From the NCBI GenBank assembly GCA_036435485.1, contig CM071597.1, forward strand, positions 54,357,881-54,421,880: a stretch of DNA of 64,000 bases, in the 5' to 3' direction. The position numbers and the translations under genes are program-made. This DNA is from Saposhnikovia divaricata. Taxonomy: Eukaryota; Streptophyta; Magnoliopsida; Apiales; Apiaceae. The notes beneath the pieces were generated by a model. It ran no database searches. It was given only the letters and a program-made list of their open reading frames with translations, and was not told where the DNA came from. Shown one piece after another: positions 1 through 11,326 of this stretch (position 1 is the stretch's first letter; each line of letters opens with the position of its first letter).

Positions 1-1168
1 TAACAAAGACAAACACAACACAATATTACTTTAATCTAATATTTTATTAGATAAAGATTTTGCTACAATCTGTGAATACAAATGATAGTATTCTCAGCTT
101 CGTTTTTCTCAGAAAGATATTTCTTGTGATGTTTTTCAAAAACTTATCTGCTAAGGAAGTGAGGAGGCTGTATCCTTATAGACATGGATACACCTACTGA
201 CTACAAATAAGGTAGGTAAACAAAACACTTTCCAGTCTGTCTATCTCATTTGAGTAAGAGTCCAAACGGCTACAGATTTGACTTTGCAAAGCCTGTTCAG
301 ATCCACTTCTTTAGCTCCTTGTCCCCTGACTTATCTCTCCAAGCTTCTTTGCAGGCTTTCCAACGTGCTTTATAGTACATAGTCAAATAAAGCGTCTTGG
401 CTTGTTGCAGGTTTCTGACTTGTACAATTCTTTAGTATTTTGTCTTCAAGAATGTATTCGAGAAGTGGCTAAGTGAGTGATTCGAGAACTAGAATTGACT
501 TAATCGATAACTCTGAGTTCTCGAATAGTGTTATATTGACATATCGAATCACTTCTCGAATAGCTCTTTTCTCTGGGAGTCCTTGAGATATCGAATATAG
601 CATTTTGACATATCGAATCCCTAAGATGTCGAATAGCATCTTGAGTCTTTGAGATATCGAATGTAGCTTTGACTTGTTGACCCTTTTGAGAACTCGAATA
701 TCACCTTTGACCTGTTGACTCCTTGAGTTCTCGAACAGAGTAATAGACATATCGAATATCTGAGATATCGAATGAGATATCGAACAGTGTATTCAGAGAT
801 ATCGAATAGTGTCTTCTGAGATATCGAACCCCTGACTTCTCGAATGCTAGACTTCTCGAATAGACAAATGTACTTCTCGAATTGGTACTTAGGCAAATTC
901 TTTATTTCTTCAAATCCCAACTGTGATTATTTGGCAATCTTTATCTCCTTGCTTGAGGCATGAACTTTGGAACTTCTTTCAAGCATTATTCTTGACTTAA
1001 TAGGTACAGTTACACAGCTAGAATTTGATGCCTATTACAAGTACAAAACCAGTAGAAACTCTACAACTAGAGGTTCCCTCAGTTAAGAGGTCATGTAAGT
1101 AATGCATAGCATTACAAATAACTTAGGCTTGTTATTAGATGTATTCAGGCATGCCTCTGTGACTAACA
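1..1168 (-). repeat. 3' LTR of Copia element A (partial)
   Basis: Aligns base for base with 10162-11326, with a 3-bp extra GAG near 163 and a few substitutions by eye. It ends in CTAACA at 1168, which is the TGTTAG start when read on the minus strand. The short ORFs in it are chance frames in repetitive LTR sequence. The high LTR similarity points to a fairly recent insertion. Confidence 0.93.
457..881. promoter_or_regulatory. Cluster of TTCnnGAA palindromes and GATATCGAAT repeats in the LTR
   Basis: TTCGAGAA or its complement TTCTCGAA occurs at 457, 481, 518, 553, 728, 837, 853 and 874, mixed with many copies of a GATATCGAAT-like word. Spacing is irregular. TTCnnGAA is the core of the plant heat-shock element. 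A role in LTR transcription is inference from known heat-activated Copia elements such as ONSEN. The same cluster recurs in the other LTR (about 10617-11038). Confidence 0.5.
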
Positions 1169-1182
1169 ATCTTCCCCAAATT
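1169..1182 (-). other. Polypurine tract of element A
   Basis: On the minus strand the bases just before the 3' LTR read TTTGGGGAAGAT, a purine-rich tract directly abutting TGTTAG. This is the expected plus-strand DNA primer site and fixes the LTR boundary and the element's orientation. Confidence 0.85.
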
Positions 1183-1327
1183 GTGAGTAAGACCCTTAGT
1201 CACAATTTCATGTCTGATAACAAGCCTAACATACATAAAGATAAAACTTGACAGTACATGTTTGAATTTTGATTAGCAATGTGGATAGAACTACAGGGTG
1301 AGTAATCTTACAGCCTATAATGAAGTA

Positions 1328-2401
1328 CTAGCCATTGTCATTTGTTTCCCTTTCCATAGCTTTGGCTTGCAAATCATCATATGCTTTCTGTCTTCTTTCT
1401 TTCTCCTTCCTTGTATTCTCATCCATAGCTTTGATTATTTCTGCCATAGCATCCAATTCTTCAAGCAAAATTGAGTCTTTGAAATCTTTAAGTACTGGTT
1501 TCAGAATGTTTGCAGGATAGTGGTTGAGTAGATTCATTCTGATGTGGACCTGATCCCCATTTCTCCTCCTATACTTCACCATATAGGGATTAAACTGAAC
1601 TCTACACAATCCCTTTGCTCTTAGCTTTTCTGCTTCAATTTCCAGTCTCTCAATTTCTTTCTCCCTTGCTAGCCATTTCTCAAGACACTCTTTTCTGATT
1701 CTCTCCTCATGATCTCTCTTCATCTTCACAAAATCAATTAGCTCCAGCTTCCATACTCTTTCCACTTTATCTTCTGAGCTCAACAATGCAATGATTCTTT
1801 CTATGTCATATAGCTTGCCCCAGTGTTGACATCCTCCTTGTTTGAATTTCTCCTCCCTTTCATCAGTATATTTGATCTCAAGAGAGTTATCAATAATGGA
1901 AACATGGTAGATTCTTTGAGCTTGTAAGAATTGCAGTTGGTCTTCATCAAAATCTTCATCTAGTGGTTGGAGTTTTAAGTCTGGATAGATTGTCAGGGTC
2001 TTTGATTTGGATAGCTTTGGTTTCCTTACAGCTTGCTTGAAATTGATTCTTTTTACATGATTACTTGGCAGAAGTATGTGACCTTTGTTTGTAGACCATT
2101 GTAGTATTCCATTAGCAGTTTGCTTTTTGAAATATACAAATGGTTTCTTGCATTGAATCTTCTTCTCTTCTTGAGGTGGCAAGACAGTTGCAGAAGCCAT
2201 AGATGTAAATTTTGGTAGGTCACTACTAACAGTATTCACCCTAGACTTAGAGTCTTGTGTTGTGGTGAGGTTACTGTTAGCAATGCCTAAGGCTTGCTGT
2301 CTTCCACTTTTCCTCTCAGAGACTTTACCTTGGTCATCATCATTCTTCTTCTCCTTATCATCCTTCTTCTTCTTTTTATCTTCATCACCCTTATCACTCA
2401 T
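1328..2401 (-). pseudogene. Post-pol ORF region of element A, C-terminal part
   Basis: An open frame of 357 codons starting in a run of Lys/Asp/Glu (MSDKGDEDKKKKKDD...). The middle contains a segment rich in charged heptad-like stretches (about residues 215-265), which looks like coiled coil. The upstream sequence up to the 581-codon frame continues without stop in this reading frame (Gly/Asp/Arg/His-rich), so the ATG is probably internal to a longer ancestral ORF and the break is a frameshift near 2440. It ends about 160 bp before the polypurine tract. I recognise no catalytic domain, signal peptide or membrane segment. Products of this position in SIRE-type elements are called env-like, but no envelope feature is visible here. 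Confidence 0.6.
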
Positions 2402-2447
2402 GTGATGTCTTCTCCTTCCATCACTTCTGTCTCCATCCTTGTGTTGA

Positions 2448-4193
2448 TCACCATCCTTGCCTGAGATAAGATATAGCTTCCAATTCTTCTGCTGTTCTTA
2501 AACCCTTCTTCTTGTTCAGCTTCTCAATGATGGCAATAATGAGAGGTTTGTTCTGAGGAGTTAGATGCTTAGGAATGACCAGCTGCTTGATATCATCAAT
2601 TCTTGTTGCAGCCTGATAGATGATGGTTCTAGGATTTGTGAATACTTCAGGTAGCCTTGCTGGTTGACCATCCCTTAACTCATCAAAGAGACTCTTTCTG
2701 TTTTCATCCTTCTTTTCAATCAGTCCAAGGAACACATCCACTTCTGAGTGCTTTAGACCCTGTAGAGTGTTGATGGTTAAGTGCCATATCTTATTCTTTC
2801 CTACCATCATTATCTCTTTGAGCCATAGGCCATCAACTCTCCTTGGTACTACAGTGAGATAGTCAATCTGACTCTTCAAACTCCTATGATAAGATAAAGC
2901 ATCACCAGCCTGTTCTCTTGAGACTTTCAGAAACTCCAAGAATGCATCATCATGATAGACATTTGAGTTTGCAATTTCTTGTAGCTTGGCCTCAGTGACC
3001 ACCTTCACTTCTACTGGCTTGGCACTCTTAGATATGGAGAATGGAGGTTTGTCAGATGGCATACTCCCTGCAACCACTGTGGTTGTGATAGATTGCTTTT
3101 GACCACTAGGAGTAGTGATGTGCACAGTTGGTAGAGTGACAACTGGCAGAGAAGTAGGCTCACCAACTTTGGCTTTTCCTTTGCCAGGCACATGAGTTAA
3201 AGATTTGGAAGCCCTTTGATGACCACCCTCATTGAACTTGATGCCCTTTTCTAGTGGTCTCTCCCCCTTTGGATTTGAGTTTCTTGATGTCCTCTTCTCC
3301 CCCTTAGGCTTGTTGTCAGGCACAGAGGCTGTAGAAGTGACCTTTGGAGTTGAAGATTCATCAGGCAGAGGGAGACCCATGTGCTTCATCATAGCAGCTA
3401 ACATGGACTGTTGATGCAGAAGAACATCAGCTATGGTGGTGGCTTGAGTGTTCAACTGCTCAGTCAGAGTGGTGACAGAGTTTGTAAGATGAGCATTAGA
3501 CTGGGTGAGAGAGGCTACTTCCCTTTCAAGAGCATTGAACTTAGTGAACAGTTCAGTAGATTTGAAGCCAGACAAGGATTGTTCTTTCAATATTTGCACT
3601 TCAAACTTAGACATAGAATGCACTGGGACTTCAGTAGGCAGCTTGTCTCCATACTGATTTGCAAACATAGTTCTTAGCATGGCATTGGCTTCTGTTGTCT
3701 GATCAGAGAGATTTTGAAATTTGTGCCCCAGACCTTTGATAGTATCTGATAGAATGGCTAAACCATTGTCCATCTTTGTACAAGTAGCCTTGCAGGTTCG
3801 AATATCCTTAAGAACAGTCTCTATTTGAGGGAATTTAGCATCAAAAGTCCTTTTTATCTCATGCACCTCTTGAGTTGTTGCTGTGCAAACTGCTTCAACT
3901 TCTGTTTTTAGGCCCTTGCCAAGGTAGTGTGCAGCCTTGAGAATGCCTTTGTAGGTGTCATTGACTGCCTCATACACATCATTAGGGGTGAGAGATTTGG
4001 CATTGGACCCTAGTGAAGTGATGTACTCCTCTCTGAGGTACTGGAGACCTTCTGAGAGAGGGATGTCATTTTTGCCTTGTAGCCAAGCATCTACATTTCC
4101 ATCTCTCTCAGTTTCATCTATGATCTTTGCCTTCTGCATTTCTACATCATCTCTGTGGCATAAGAGGATAGCTTCATAGTCTGGATTGGGCAT
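2448..4193 (-). pseudogene. Post-pol ORF region of element A, central part
   Basis: An open frame of 581 codons. Residues ~90-260 are low in Pro and rich in Leu/Glu/Gln/Thr with coiled-coil character. Residues ~275-375 are Ser/Thr/Pro/Lys-rich and probably disordered. The last ~170 residues are better structured (Leu-, Ile- and charged-rich). The same frame stays open upstream from 4193 to about 4330 except for one TAG near 4237, so the ATG at 4193 is probably not the original start. No family is recognised with certainty. It lies between the RNase H and the 3' LTR in the same orientation as pol, so it is retrotransposon cargo, not a host gene. Confidence 0.6.
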
Positions 4194-4327
4194 GTCTGCA
4201 GTGAGAAGGTGCTGAGAAATCTTTGTGAACTCAGGGATCTAATCCACAATTAAGCTTTGGAGTGCTTCAACCGTCAATTGTGGTGGAATAGACCATGATC
4301 CTGAAGCACTGTCATGTTGCACAGGCT

Positions 4328-4933
4328 TCAGCCATTGAGACATATAGTTAGAGCTAGAGCTAAGCTAGACTCCTCAGTTACAGATGCAACTTCTGTAACC
4401 GGATGGAAAGACTCTACTACTGTTGTCTCCACAGGAGTGGGATGAGTTACAACAGTAGGTGACACAGGCACAGAGTCTCTAATGAAAACTAGTGAATCCT
4501 CTGTGTTTGTGATGGTGTCATTAGGATATGCCCCAACATGCATTCCCTGACCATCTAAATGTGGTACCTGGGTGGTGAGCAAGGTGTCATGCACCAAGTC
4601 ATTTGAATCCATTTGCTCATCAAGAGAAAAGAATTCTTGATGATCAATGCCTTGCTCCTCAATTGCTTGAGTTGCAGGCTCCAAAGAAATATGAGCGGTA
4701 GATTCTGGAAGAGAAGTGTGTTGTAGATTAGATTTTGGCAACTCCCCCTGAGAGATAGAGGGAGGTTCAATTGTGATGTGCTCTCCACTCAGTGTTGTGC
4801 CAGCCTTATCACTCCCATGTGCTGACTCTTTACAGGTAGGTGCATTGGGGAGGATGCTTGATTCTATAGATGCATCCTGTTGAGAGGATACATCTAGTGA
4901 GCTGTGTGCCCCTGATTTTACAACTTCAGCCAT
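4328..4933 (-). pseudogene. Post-pol ORF region of element A, low-complexity linker
   Basis: A 201-codon frame, Ser/Thr/Glu/His/Pro-rich with no predicted fold and no recognisable domain. It overlaps the end of the upstream frame by 16 bp in another phase, which suggests a single-base frameshift near 4925 in an originally continuous ORF. Its end is close to where the reading frame of the 581-codon segment takes over. Probably a disordered linker of the post-pol protein. Confidence 0.5.
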
Positions 4934-6053
4934 TTGGGTGATTGAAGAGGTGGTTTTGACTTCTTCTTCTTCTTTAGGTTAATGATAGGTGACTCAGGTT
5001 CCTCACATTCTAAACCTAGTTCTACAGCCAAGCCTGCTTCAGTTAAGATGTTTAAAGGTTCAGAAGCAACTTGTTTTCTCTTCTTTTTACTAACATCACC
5101 CTTTTGAGAGGATGATGCAGTTGGCTCTGTGTTTGGTTGAGTGTTTGTCTGAGAGGGTTGGTTAGTAAGCCTTGGGTTAGCATTTTGTTCTTCTTGCTTA
5201 GGCTGTGCTAACTGAGACTTAGACTCAAATATTGGCATGTTGTGGGGGTAAGACCTAAACAAACCCTCCATGTGGGGAGTTATCTTAAGCCTTACATCCA
5301 CATCATTCCTAGTCTCCAAGTTACCAAAAATGAGTTTGGTCATGGATCTAGGATAACCTATTTTACTTTTATCTATGCCAGGCAATTCAATCAAAGAAGC
5401 ATTTTTAAAATTAAGTACTGATTGAATAAAGCGAGGAAAGAAAATTTCAGTACCTCTCTTGGCTGTGTTCTTACCAAGTCTCCCATAGAGCTCCTGTAAG
5501 ATGAGGTGTCTAACATCTATCTTTCTCCCATGAGCCAAGGCATAGGTAAGCTGCTGCACAGGTGTACTAATCTGGTCAAAGCTCGATTTCCTGGCAGTGA
5601 ATACATGAAGGAGTGTAGCAAAAACATAGCTCCATTCTTTTCTCAAGTACTTCCTATTCAGCTTCACAAGTTTAATAGCATCAGAGTAGTTGATAATTTC
5701 AAAGAATTCTTCCAACTCAGCATCGGTGGCCAGAGAGTCATATGCCTCTTGCTGCAAATCCAAGGCTTGATTCATGTCTGCGGTAGTGATAGTAATATCC
5801 TCGCCTTGAATCTTGCAGTAGACAACATATGAGGTTATAGCATTCTCAAGGGCGTGACCTCCACAGTAGCTGTCCTCCAGAATTATTCTAATAAGTCTAC
5901 GTACAGGGTTGGGTTGGCTGAGAGTGCACCCTTGATGTAAGATTCAGACAACCATCAAACAAAGCACTTGAAATTAGCATTTGGTGCTTCCACATCACTG
6001 GTAATTGCGATGAAATTGGTTTGAGATGGTATGGTGAGTTGAGTGTTTGCCAT
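4918..6053 (-). pseudogene. Post-pol ORF region of element A, N-terminal domain
   Basis: The longest open part (4918-5775, 285 codons) holds a globular-looking domain in its first ~170 residues followed by a Gln/Asn/Ser/Lys-rich tail with basic runs (KKKRK, KKKKKSK) that could act as nuclear localisation signals. In-frame or near-frame coding similarity extends upstream to an ATG at 6051-6053, interrupted by at least one TGA, one TAA and probably a frameshift between 5830 and 5960. The domain resembles the plant transposon-associated proteins commonly found after or near pol in large plant retrotransposons; that recognition is from memory and moderate only. No membrane helix or signal peptide is seen. 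Confidence 0.55.
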
Positions 6054-6892
6054 TTGGGTAGAGAAGAAAAGAGAATTAAGGTTGAAGAAGAAATTCGCAG
6101 TTAGGGTTTTCAGAGGTTTTTAGGAGTTTAGATGCTTGAGAAATCGAACGAAATGAGTTGAACAGTTGTGAAATTGTATATATATGAATAACCTGAGTTG
6201 TCGATTAGATATATGATCTGTATCGACAAGTCATTCGAGAAGTATAAAACAACTATTCGATAAGTTAAGAATGGCTTATTCGATATCTCAGGCAGTTTGT
6301 AACTCACAGCTGGCAGTTATTTAACTCAGAAAATAATTCTAAGCTAAATAAAATATGTTTTTATGAGCGAAATGAAATTTTGAATATAAATTCAAAAAGC
6401 GATTAAGTGTCAGCGAAAAATCAGCCTTTTTAAATGATTCGATAACTCAATTACAGTATTCGAGAACTCCATCACTAGAGAACTAAAATACTCTATTCGA
6501 TAACTCAGAGTGTGCTATTCGATTTCTCCAAAAGACACTATTCGAGAACTCAAGAGGGTTCTAGATAGGCCTATTCGAGAACTCGAGCCATGACATAACA
6601 ATGAACCATTCGAGAAGTCTGACTTATCGAACTATACTTTTCACTCATAAAATTCATTTTTCACTATCTTTTAAAATTTACCAGAAATATTCACTGAAGA
6701 ATATTCTACCAAATTAAATAGTGATTCTCTCAAAATTTCACAGAAATTTCAAGCTAAAGATGTATGATTTTCAACATATGCAGCATTATAGAGTATTTAT
6801 AAATCATACTCCAGTCAATACTTACTTCAAAAATATTGAGCATTTGATAAAGTAAGTATTTACTGCTGTAACAATCTAGTTGATATATTCAC
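6054..6892. other. Non-coding spacer of element A between RNase H and the post-pol ORF
   Basis: No open frame. Positions ~6140-6635 repeat the LTR word set: TTCGAGAA, TTCGATAA and TATCGA occur more than ten times. This is unusual for an internal region and may be an internal promoter or leader for the post-pol ORF, or sequence captured from an LTR. The rest is AT-rich. Confidence 0.5.
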
Positions 6893-8765
6893 TTAGCCAG
6901 AATTTGAAGAATTCAGCATTCCAATCTCACTAACCAACCTTGTGAAGGTGGCTTCATCTAATGGCTTAGTGAATATGTCAGTTAGTTGTTTTTTTGTGGG
7001 AACATAATGTAACTCAATGGTTCCATTAGTTGCATGCTCCCTTATGAAGTGATATCTGATGTCAATGTGCTTTGTCCTAGAATGATTGACGGGATTGGAA
7101 ACTATAGAGATTGCACTTGTGTTGTCACACATGATTGGAATTCTTTCCAACACAAGTCCATAATCTCTAAGTTGGTTTCTGATTCAAAGCACTTGAGCAC
7201 AGCAACTTCCAGCAGCTATGTACTCAGCTTCAGCTGTGGAAGTTGACACAGATTGTTGTTTCTTGCTGTACCAAGAGACTAACCTTTGTCCAAGAAACTG
7301 GCAGCTACCTGAGGTGCTTTTCCTATCCACTCTGCATCCAGCATAATCAGCATCAGAATAACCAACCAGATTGAACCCTGTGTCCTTAGGATACCATAAC
7401 CCTAAGTTTGGTGTGCCCTTCAGATATTTAAAAATCCTCTTTATTGCTATCATATGTGATTCCTTTGGATTTGATTGAAACCTTGCACACAAGCATGTTG
7501 CAAACATGATGTCTGGCCTACTAGCAGTGAGGTAGAGTAGAGAACCAACCATGCCTCTGTAGATTGAAATATTTACCTTCTTGCCCTTAACATCTTCATC
7601 TAACTTGGTGGCAGTGGCCATGGGTGTCTTTGCAGGTGAGCATTCTTCCAAGTCAAATTTCTTCAATAGATCCTTGATGTATTTGGTTTGACTTATAAAA
7701 ATGCCATCCTTCCTTTGACTAACTTGCAGCCCAAGAAAGAATGTTAATTCTCCCATCATACTCATCTCATATCTGCTCTGCATGAGCTTAGAGAATTTCT
7801 CACACAGCTTCTCATTTGTAGAGCCAAATATTATATCATCCACATAGATTTGAACTAAGATAATATCATCACCATGTTTATTGTAAAATAGTGTCTTGTC
7901 CAGTGTGCCTCTAGTGAATTGATTCTCTAGTAGAAATTGTGATATTGTGTCATACCATGCCCTAGGAGCTTGCTTAAATCCATACAATGCTTTAAGCAAT
8001 CTGTAGATAAAGTGAGGGAATTGTGGATCCTCAAAGCCAGGTGGCTGTTGCACATATACTTCTTCTTCCAACTCCCCATTCAGAAATGCACTCTTGACAT
8101 CCATTTGATAAACCTTGAAATTAGAATGTGCAGCAAATGCCAAGAAAATTCTGATGGCCTCTAGTCTAGCAACAGGGGCAAAAGTCTCATCATAGTCAAT
8201 GCCTTCCTGTTGAGAGTATCCTTTTGCAACCAACCTTGCTTTGTTTCTTATGACTACACCATTTTCATCCATCTTATTCCTTAGAACCCATTTTGTTCCA
8301 ACAATGGTTCTATCCTTTGGTGCAGGCACAAGTTCCCATACTTTGCTTCTTTCAAATTGATTTATCTCCTCTTGCATAGCAATTATCCAATCAGGATCCA
8401 ATAATGCATCATCAAGTTTCTTAGGCTCAACTTGGGATAGAAAGCAACCATAGAGACATTCATTTAGAGTTACTCTCCTTGTTCTCACTCCTGTATTTGG
8501 ATCTCCAATTATCTGATCAGCAGTATGTGATCTATCCCATTTCCTTGTATGTTCAGATTGATTTCTCAGCCTTGATGTTGCTTCATCATCCAGATCATGA
8601 TCATTTACATTTCCTCCCCCTGTGAAGTTGCCACTAATCACAGGTGTGTCTTGGATGCTTGTTTCTTCATTGTTGATTGACACAGGTTCTTCATTCACTT
8701 GAGTTTGTTGGATTGTGGGCTCAAATTCAGTTTCAATCTCCTCATCAGAATCATATAGATTGTCA
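6893..8765 (-). pseudogene. pol: Copia reverse transcriptase and RNase H, one nonsense codon
   Basis: RT (RVT_2 family) runs through the frame that starts near 8765. Visible landmarks in order: VPAPKDRTIVGTKWVL, KARLVAKGYSQ, the catalytic QMDVKSAFLNG, then the second catalytic box IYVDDIIFGST. RNase H follows with YSDADYAG, STAEAEYIA and KHIDIRYHFIRE. The frame is broken only once: a TGA at 7184-7186 where the family has Trp right after SCCAQVL; beyond it the same frame continues to the natural stop at 6893. Expected role: copying the element RNA into DNA in virus-like particles. All other key Asp residues are present. A frameshift near 8763 separates it from the integrase tail. Confidence 0.92.
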
Positions 8766-8960
8766 AAACTTCAAAGGATCTTTATCTTCATCATTGGCTT
8801 CTTCTAATCCAGGTAGTTTACTGTCATCAAATGTCACATCTGTGCTTTCCATAACTTTCTTTTGACTGATGACATAAACTTTGTATGCAATTCTTTCCAT
8901 AGAGTAGCCAAGAAAAATTCCTTCAAATGCTTTTGCATTTGCTTCCAAAAGTATGAACAT
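8763..8960 (-). pseudogene. Integrase C-terminal remnant of element A
   Basis: The reading frame carries the EGIFLGYS and VTFDD landmarks that follow the Copia integrase core just before RT. The HHCC zinc finger and the DDE core are absent from the whole element. The overlap with the gag frame marks a frameshift plus a short deletion. Confidence 0.8.
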
Positions 8961-9993
8961 ACTTTAGAGTAGGCTTCTTTCCAGTCATCAAGTTGTAAGG
9001 TGTCTTGCTCTTGTTGAATGAGTGATTTTGAGATCTAGGCTTGAAGGGCTGATTCCTCTTAAATCTGATGTTTGGGAATTTTCTAGCCATAAAAGCATAT
9101 GAAGTGTTTTCCATGGCATCCAACTCTTCAAGGGTGTAGAACTCATCTTCTTCCTTTTCATCAACAGGTTCAGTCACTTCTTCTTCAGTTTCCTCATCAT
9201 CTACTATCTCTTCTATTCTCAGCTGACTTGTAGATGCTTCCAGGTCTTGAACAGATTTGTTGACAATCAAGGCACAGGATGTGTTTATCATTCTACCTTG
9301 GTTGGCTTGGATAGCCCTCTTCAGAAGCAGCTCAAGCTCATGAGTCTTTAAAAACCCATAGAGCACATCATATGTGACTTTGTTCAAATCTCTTTCTCTT
9401 AGAGATATGACCCTTTGCTCTAGATGGTTTGGTGCAGATAGTAGAAACTTCATGTTTAATTCCTTAGTGCTGTAAACCTTCCCATACATTTGAAGCTCAG
9501 TCACCAGCTTGTGAAATCTCTCAAACATATCAGTAATACTTTCTTTGGACTGTGCCATGAAAGCCTCATACTGTGTGACCAGTATCTGTTTCATATTCTC
9601 TCTTACCTCCTCTGTCCCTTCACATAACACCTCGATGTGGTTCCACATGTCCTTGGCTGATGTGCATGATGCTATGTTGGCAAACATCGACATATCCATG
9701 AAGTCTATGATAAGCAAAATGAGATGACTGTCTAGGGCAACCTTTTCCTTCTCTGAGTCCGTCCATTTGGATGGCTCTTTTGGAACATATGATCTAGGAA
9801 TGACTATTATGCCCACTGTAGATTCAGCAATTTCTTGTTGTGGTACAAATGGACCATTCTTGAGGATGTCAGGGTAGAGAGGATTGGCAGCTTTGATGAA
9901 CAACAACATTTTTATTTTCCAGAGGTTGTAATTCTCTTTGTCGAACTCAGGGACCTTTACCGTACCTGTAGTCTTTGGTGTATTCGAACTCAT
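8923..9993 (-). pseudogene. gag: Copia gag, fused to an integrase tail by internal deletion
   Basis: A 356-codon frame starting 30 bp downstream of the primer site. Residues ~10-35 carry the FDKENYNLWKIKM type start of Copia gag, and ~95-240 the UBN2 gag domain (KDMWNHIEVLCEG..., FERFHKLVTELQ). After an acidic stretch (~260-300) the protein reaches a basic Asn/Lys part and then jumps directly to TPYNLMTGKKP, a sequence that normally lies after the integrase core. So about 2 kb with the CCHC knuckle, protease and integrase catalytic domain has been deleted. The protein could still assemble particles if the UBN2 part suffices, but this is inference. Confidence 0.88.
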
Positions 9994-10022
9994 GATCGTT
10001 TTCTATTTAGATTAAACAGCTT

Positions 10023-10034
10023 GCTCTGATACCA
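10023..10034 (-). other. Primer binding site of element A, tRNA-iMet type
   Basis: Minus strand reads TGGTATCAGAGC two bases after the 5' LTR, the standard complement of the 3' end of initiator tRNA-Met used by plant Copia elements. Confidence 0.93.
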
Positions 10035-10036
10035 CT

Positions 10037-11326
10037 TGTTGAGTATTGAATACAGTAAAAGAATACAGAGGGGGGGGGGTGAATGGATTCTTTAACTTTT
10101 CTTCATTCTTGAATCTTTGCAGCAAGATATGTGTTGAGTGTGTGAGATATGTAAGTGCGGATAACAAAGACAAACACAACACAATATTACTTTAATCTAA
10201 TATTTTATTAGATAAAGATTTTGCTACAATCTGTGAATACAAATGATAGTATTCTCAGCTTCGTTTTTCTGAGAGAGATATTTCTTGTGATGTTTTTCAA
10301 AAACTTATCTGCTAAGGAAGTGAGGCTGTATCCTTATAGATATGGATACACCTACTGACTACAAATAAGGTAGGTAAACAAAATACTTTCCAGTCTGTCT
10401 ATCTCATTTGAGTAAGAGTCCAAACGGCTACAGATTTGACTTTGCAAAGCCTATTCAGATCCACTTCTTTAGCTCCTTGTCCCCTGACTTATCTCTCCAA
10501 GCTTCTTTGTAGGCTTTCCAACGTGCTTTGTAGTACATAGTCAAATAAAGCGTCTTGGCTTGTTGCAGGTTTCTGACTTGTACAATTCTTCAGTATTTTG
10601 TCTTCAAGAATGTATTCGAGAAGTGGCTAAGTGAGTGATTCGAGAACTAGAATTGACTTAATCGATAACTCTGAGTTCTCGAATAGTGTCATATTGACAT
10701 ATCAAATCACTTCTCGAATAGCTCTTTTCTATGGGAGTCCTTGAGATATCGAATATAGCATTCTGACATATCGAATCCCTGAGATGTCGAATAGCATCTT
10801 GAGTCTTTGAGATATCGAATGTAGCTTTGACTTGTTGACCCTTTTGAGAACTCGAATATCACCTTTGACCTGTTGACTCCTTGAGTTCTCGAACAGAGTA
10901 ATAGACATATCGAATATCTGAGATATCGAATGAGATATCGAACAGTGTATTCAGAGATATCGAATAGTGTCTTCTGAGATATCGAACCCCTGACTTCTCG
11001 AATGCTAGACTTCTCGAATAGACAAATGTACTTCTCGAATTGGTACTTAGGCAAATTCTTTATTTCTTCAAATCCCAACTGTGATTATTTGGCAATCTTT
11101 ATCTCATTGCTTGAGGCATGAACTTTGGAACTTCTTTCAAGCATTATTCTTGACTTAATAGGTACAGTTACACAGCTAGAATTTGATGCCTATTACAAGT
11201 ACAAAACCAGTAGAAACTCTACAACTAGAGGTTCCCTCAGTTAAGAGGTCATGTAAGTAATGCATAGCATTACAAATAACTTAGGCTTATTATTAGATGT
11301 ATTCAGGCATGCCTCTGTGACTAACA
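10037..11326 (-). repeat. 5' LTR of Copia element A
   Basis: Full-length LTR of 1290 bp, TGTTGAG...CTAACA on the plus strand. Near the left end it has a run of ten or more G after ACAGA, the pyrimidine/purine signature typical for the R/U5 end of SIRE-like LTRs. It contains the palindrome cluster described for the other LTR. The next bases (AGTTC, 11327-11331) should be the target duplication; the partner copy lies outside the window. Confidence 0.93.

Larger units (their letters stand above)
1..11326 (-). mobile_element. Copia LTR retrotransposon A (SIRE/Maximus-like), left end outside window
   Basis: Two near-identical LTRs flank a minus-strand interior with the order primer site, gag, pol remnant, RT-RNase H, long extra ORF region, polypurine tract. 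The LTR ends are TG...CA. The gag-then-RT order with RNase H after RT, and Copia-type RT motifs, give the superfamily. A large ORF region between pol and the 3' LTR is known from the SIRE/Maximus lineage, where it is called env-like; assignment to that lineage is inference. The first ~125 bp of the left LTR lie outside the window, because base 1 matches 10162. The element is dead in cis: protease and integrase core are missing and RT-RH has a stop codon. It inserted into the 5' LTR of element C at a place equal to about 41042. Confidence 0.93.

Noticed and set aside
457..881. CRISPR-like array from the regularly recurring short palindromes
   Set aside because: Plant LTR context, irregular spacing, no conserved repeat of 24-40 bp and no unique spacers of equal length.
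621..920. 99-codon minus frame in the LTR of A, also at 10707-11078
   Set aside because: Built from the GATATCGAAT/TTCTCGAA repeats, so open by composition; not a protein.
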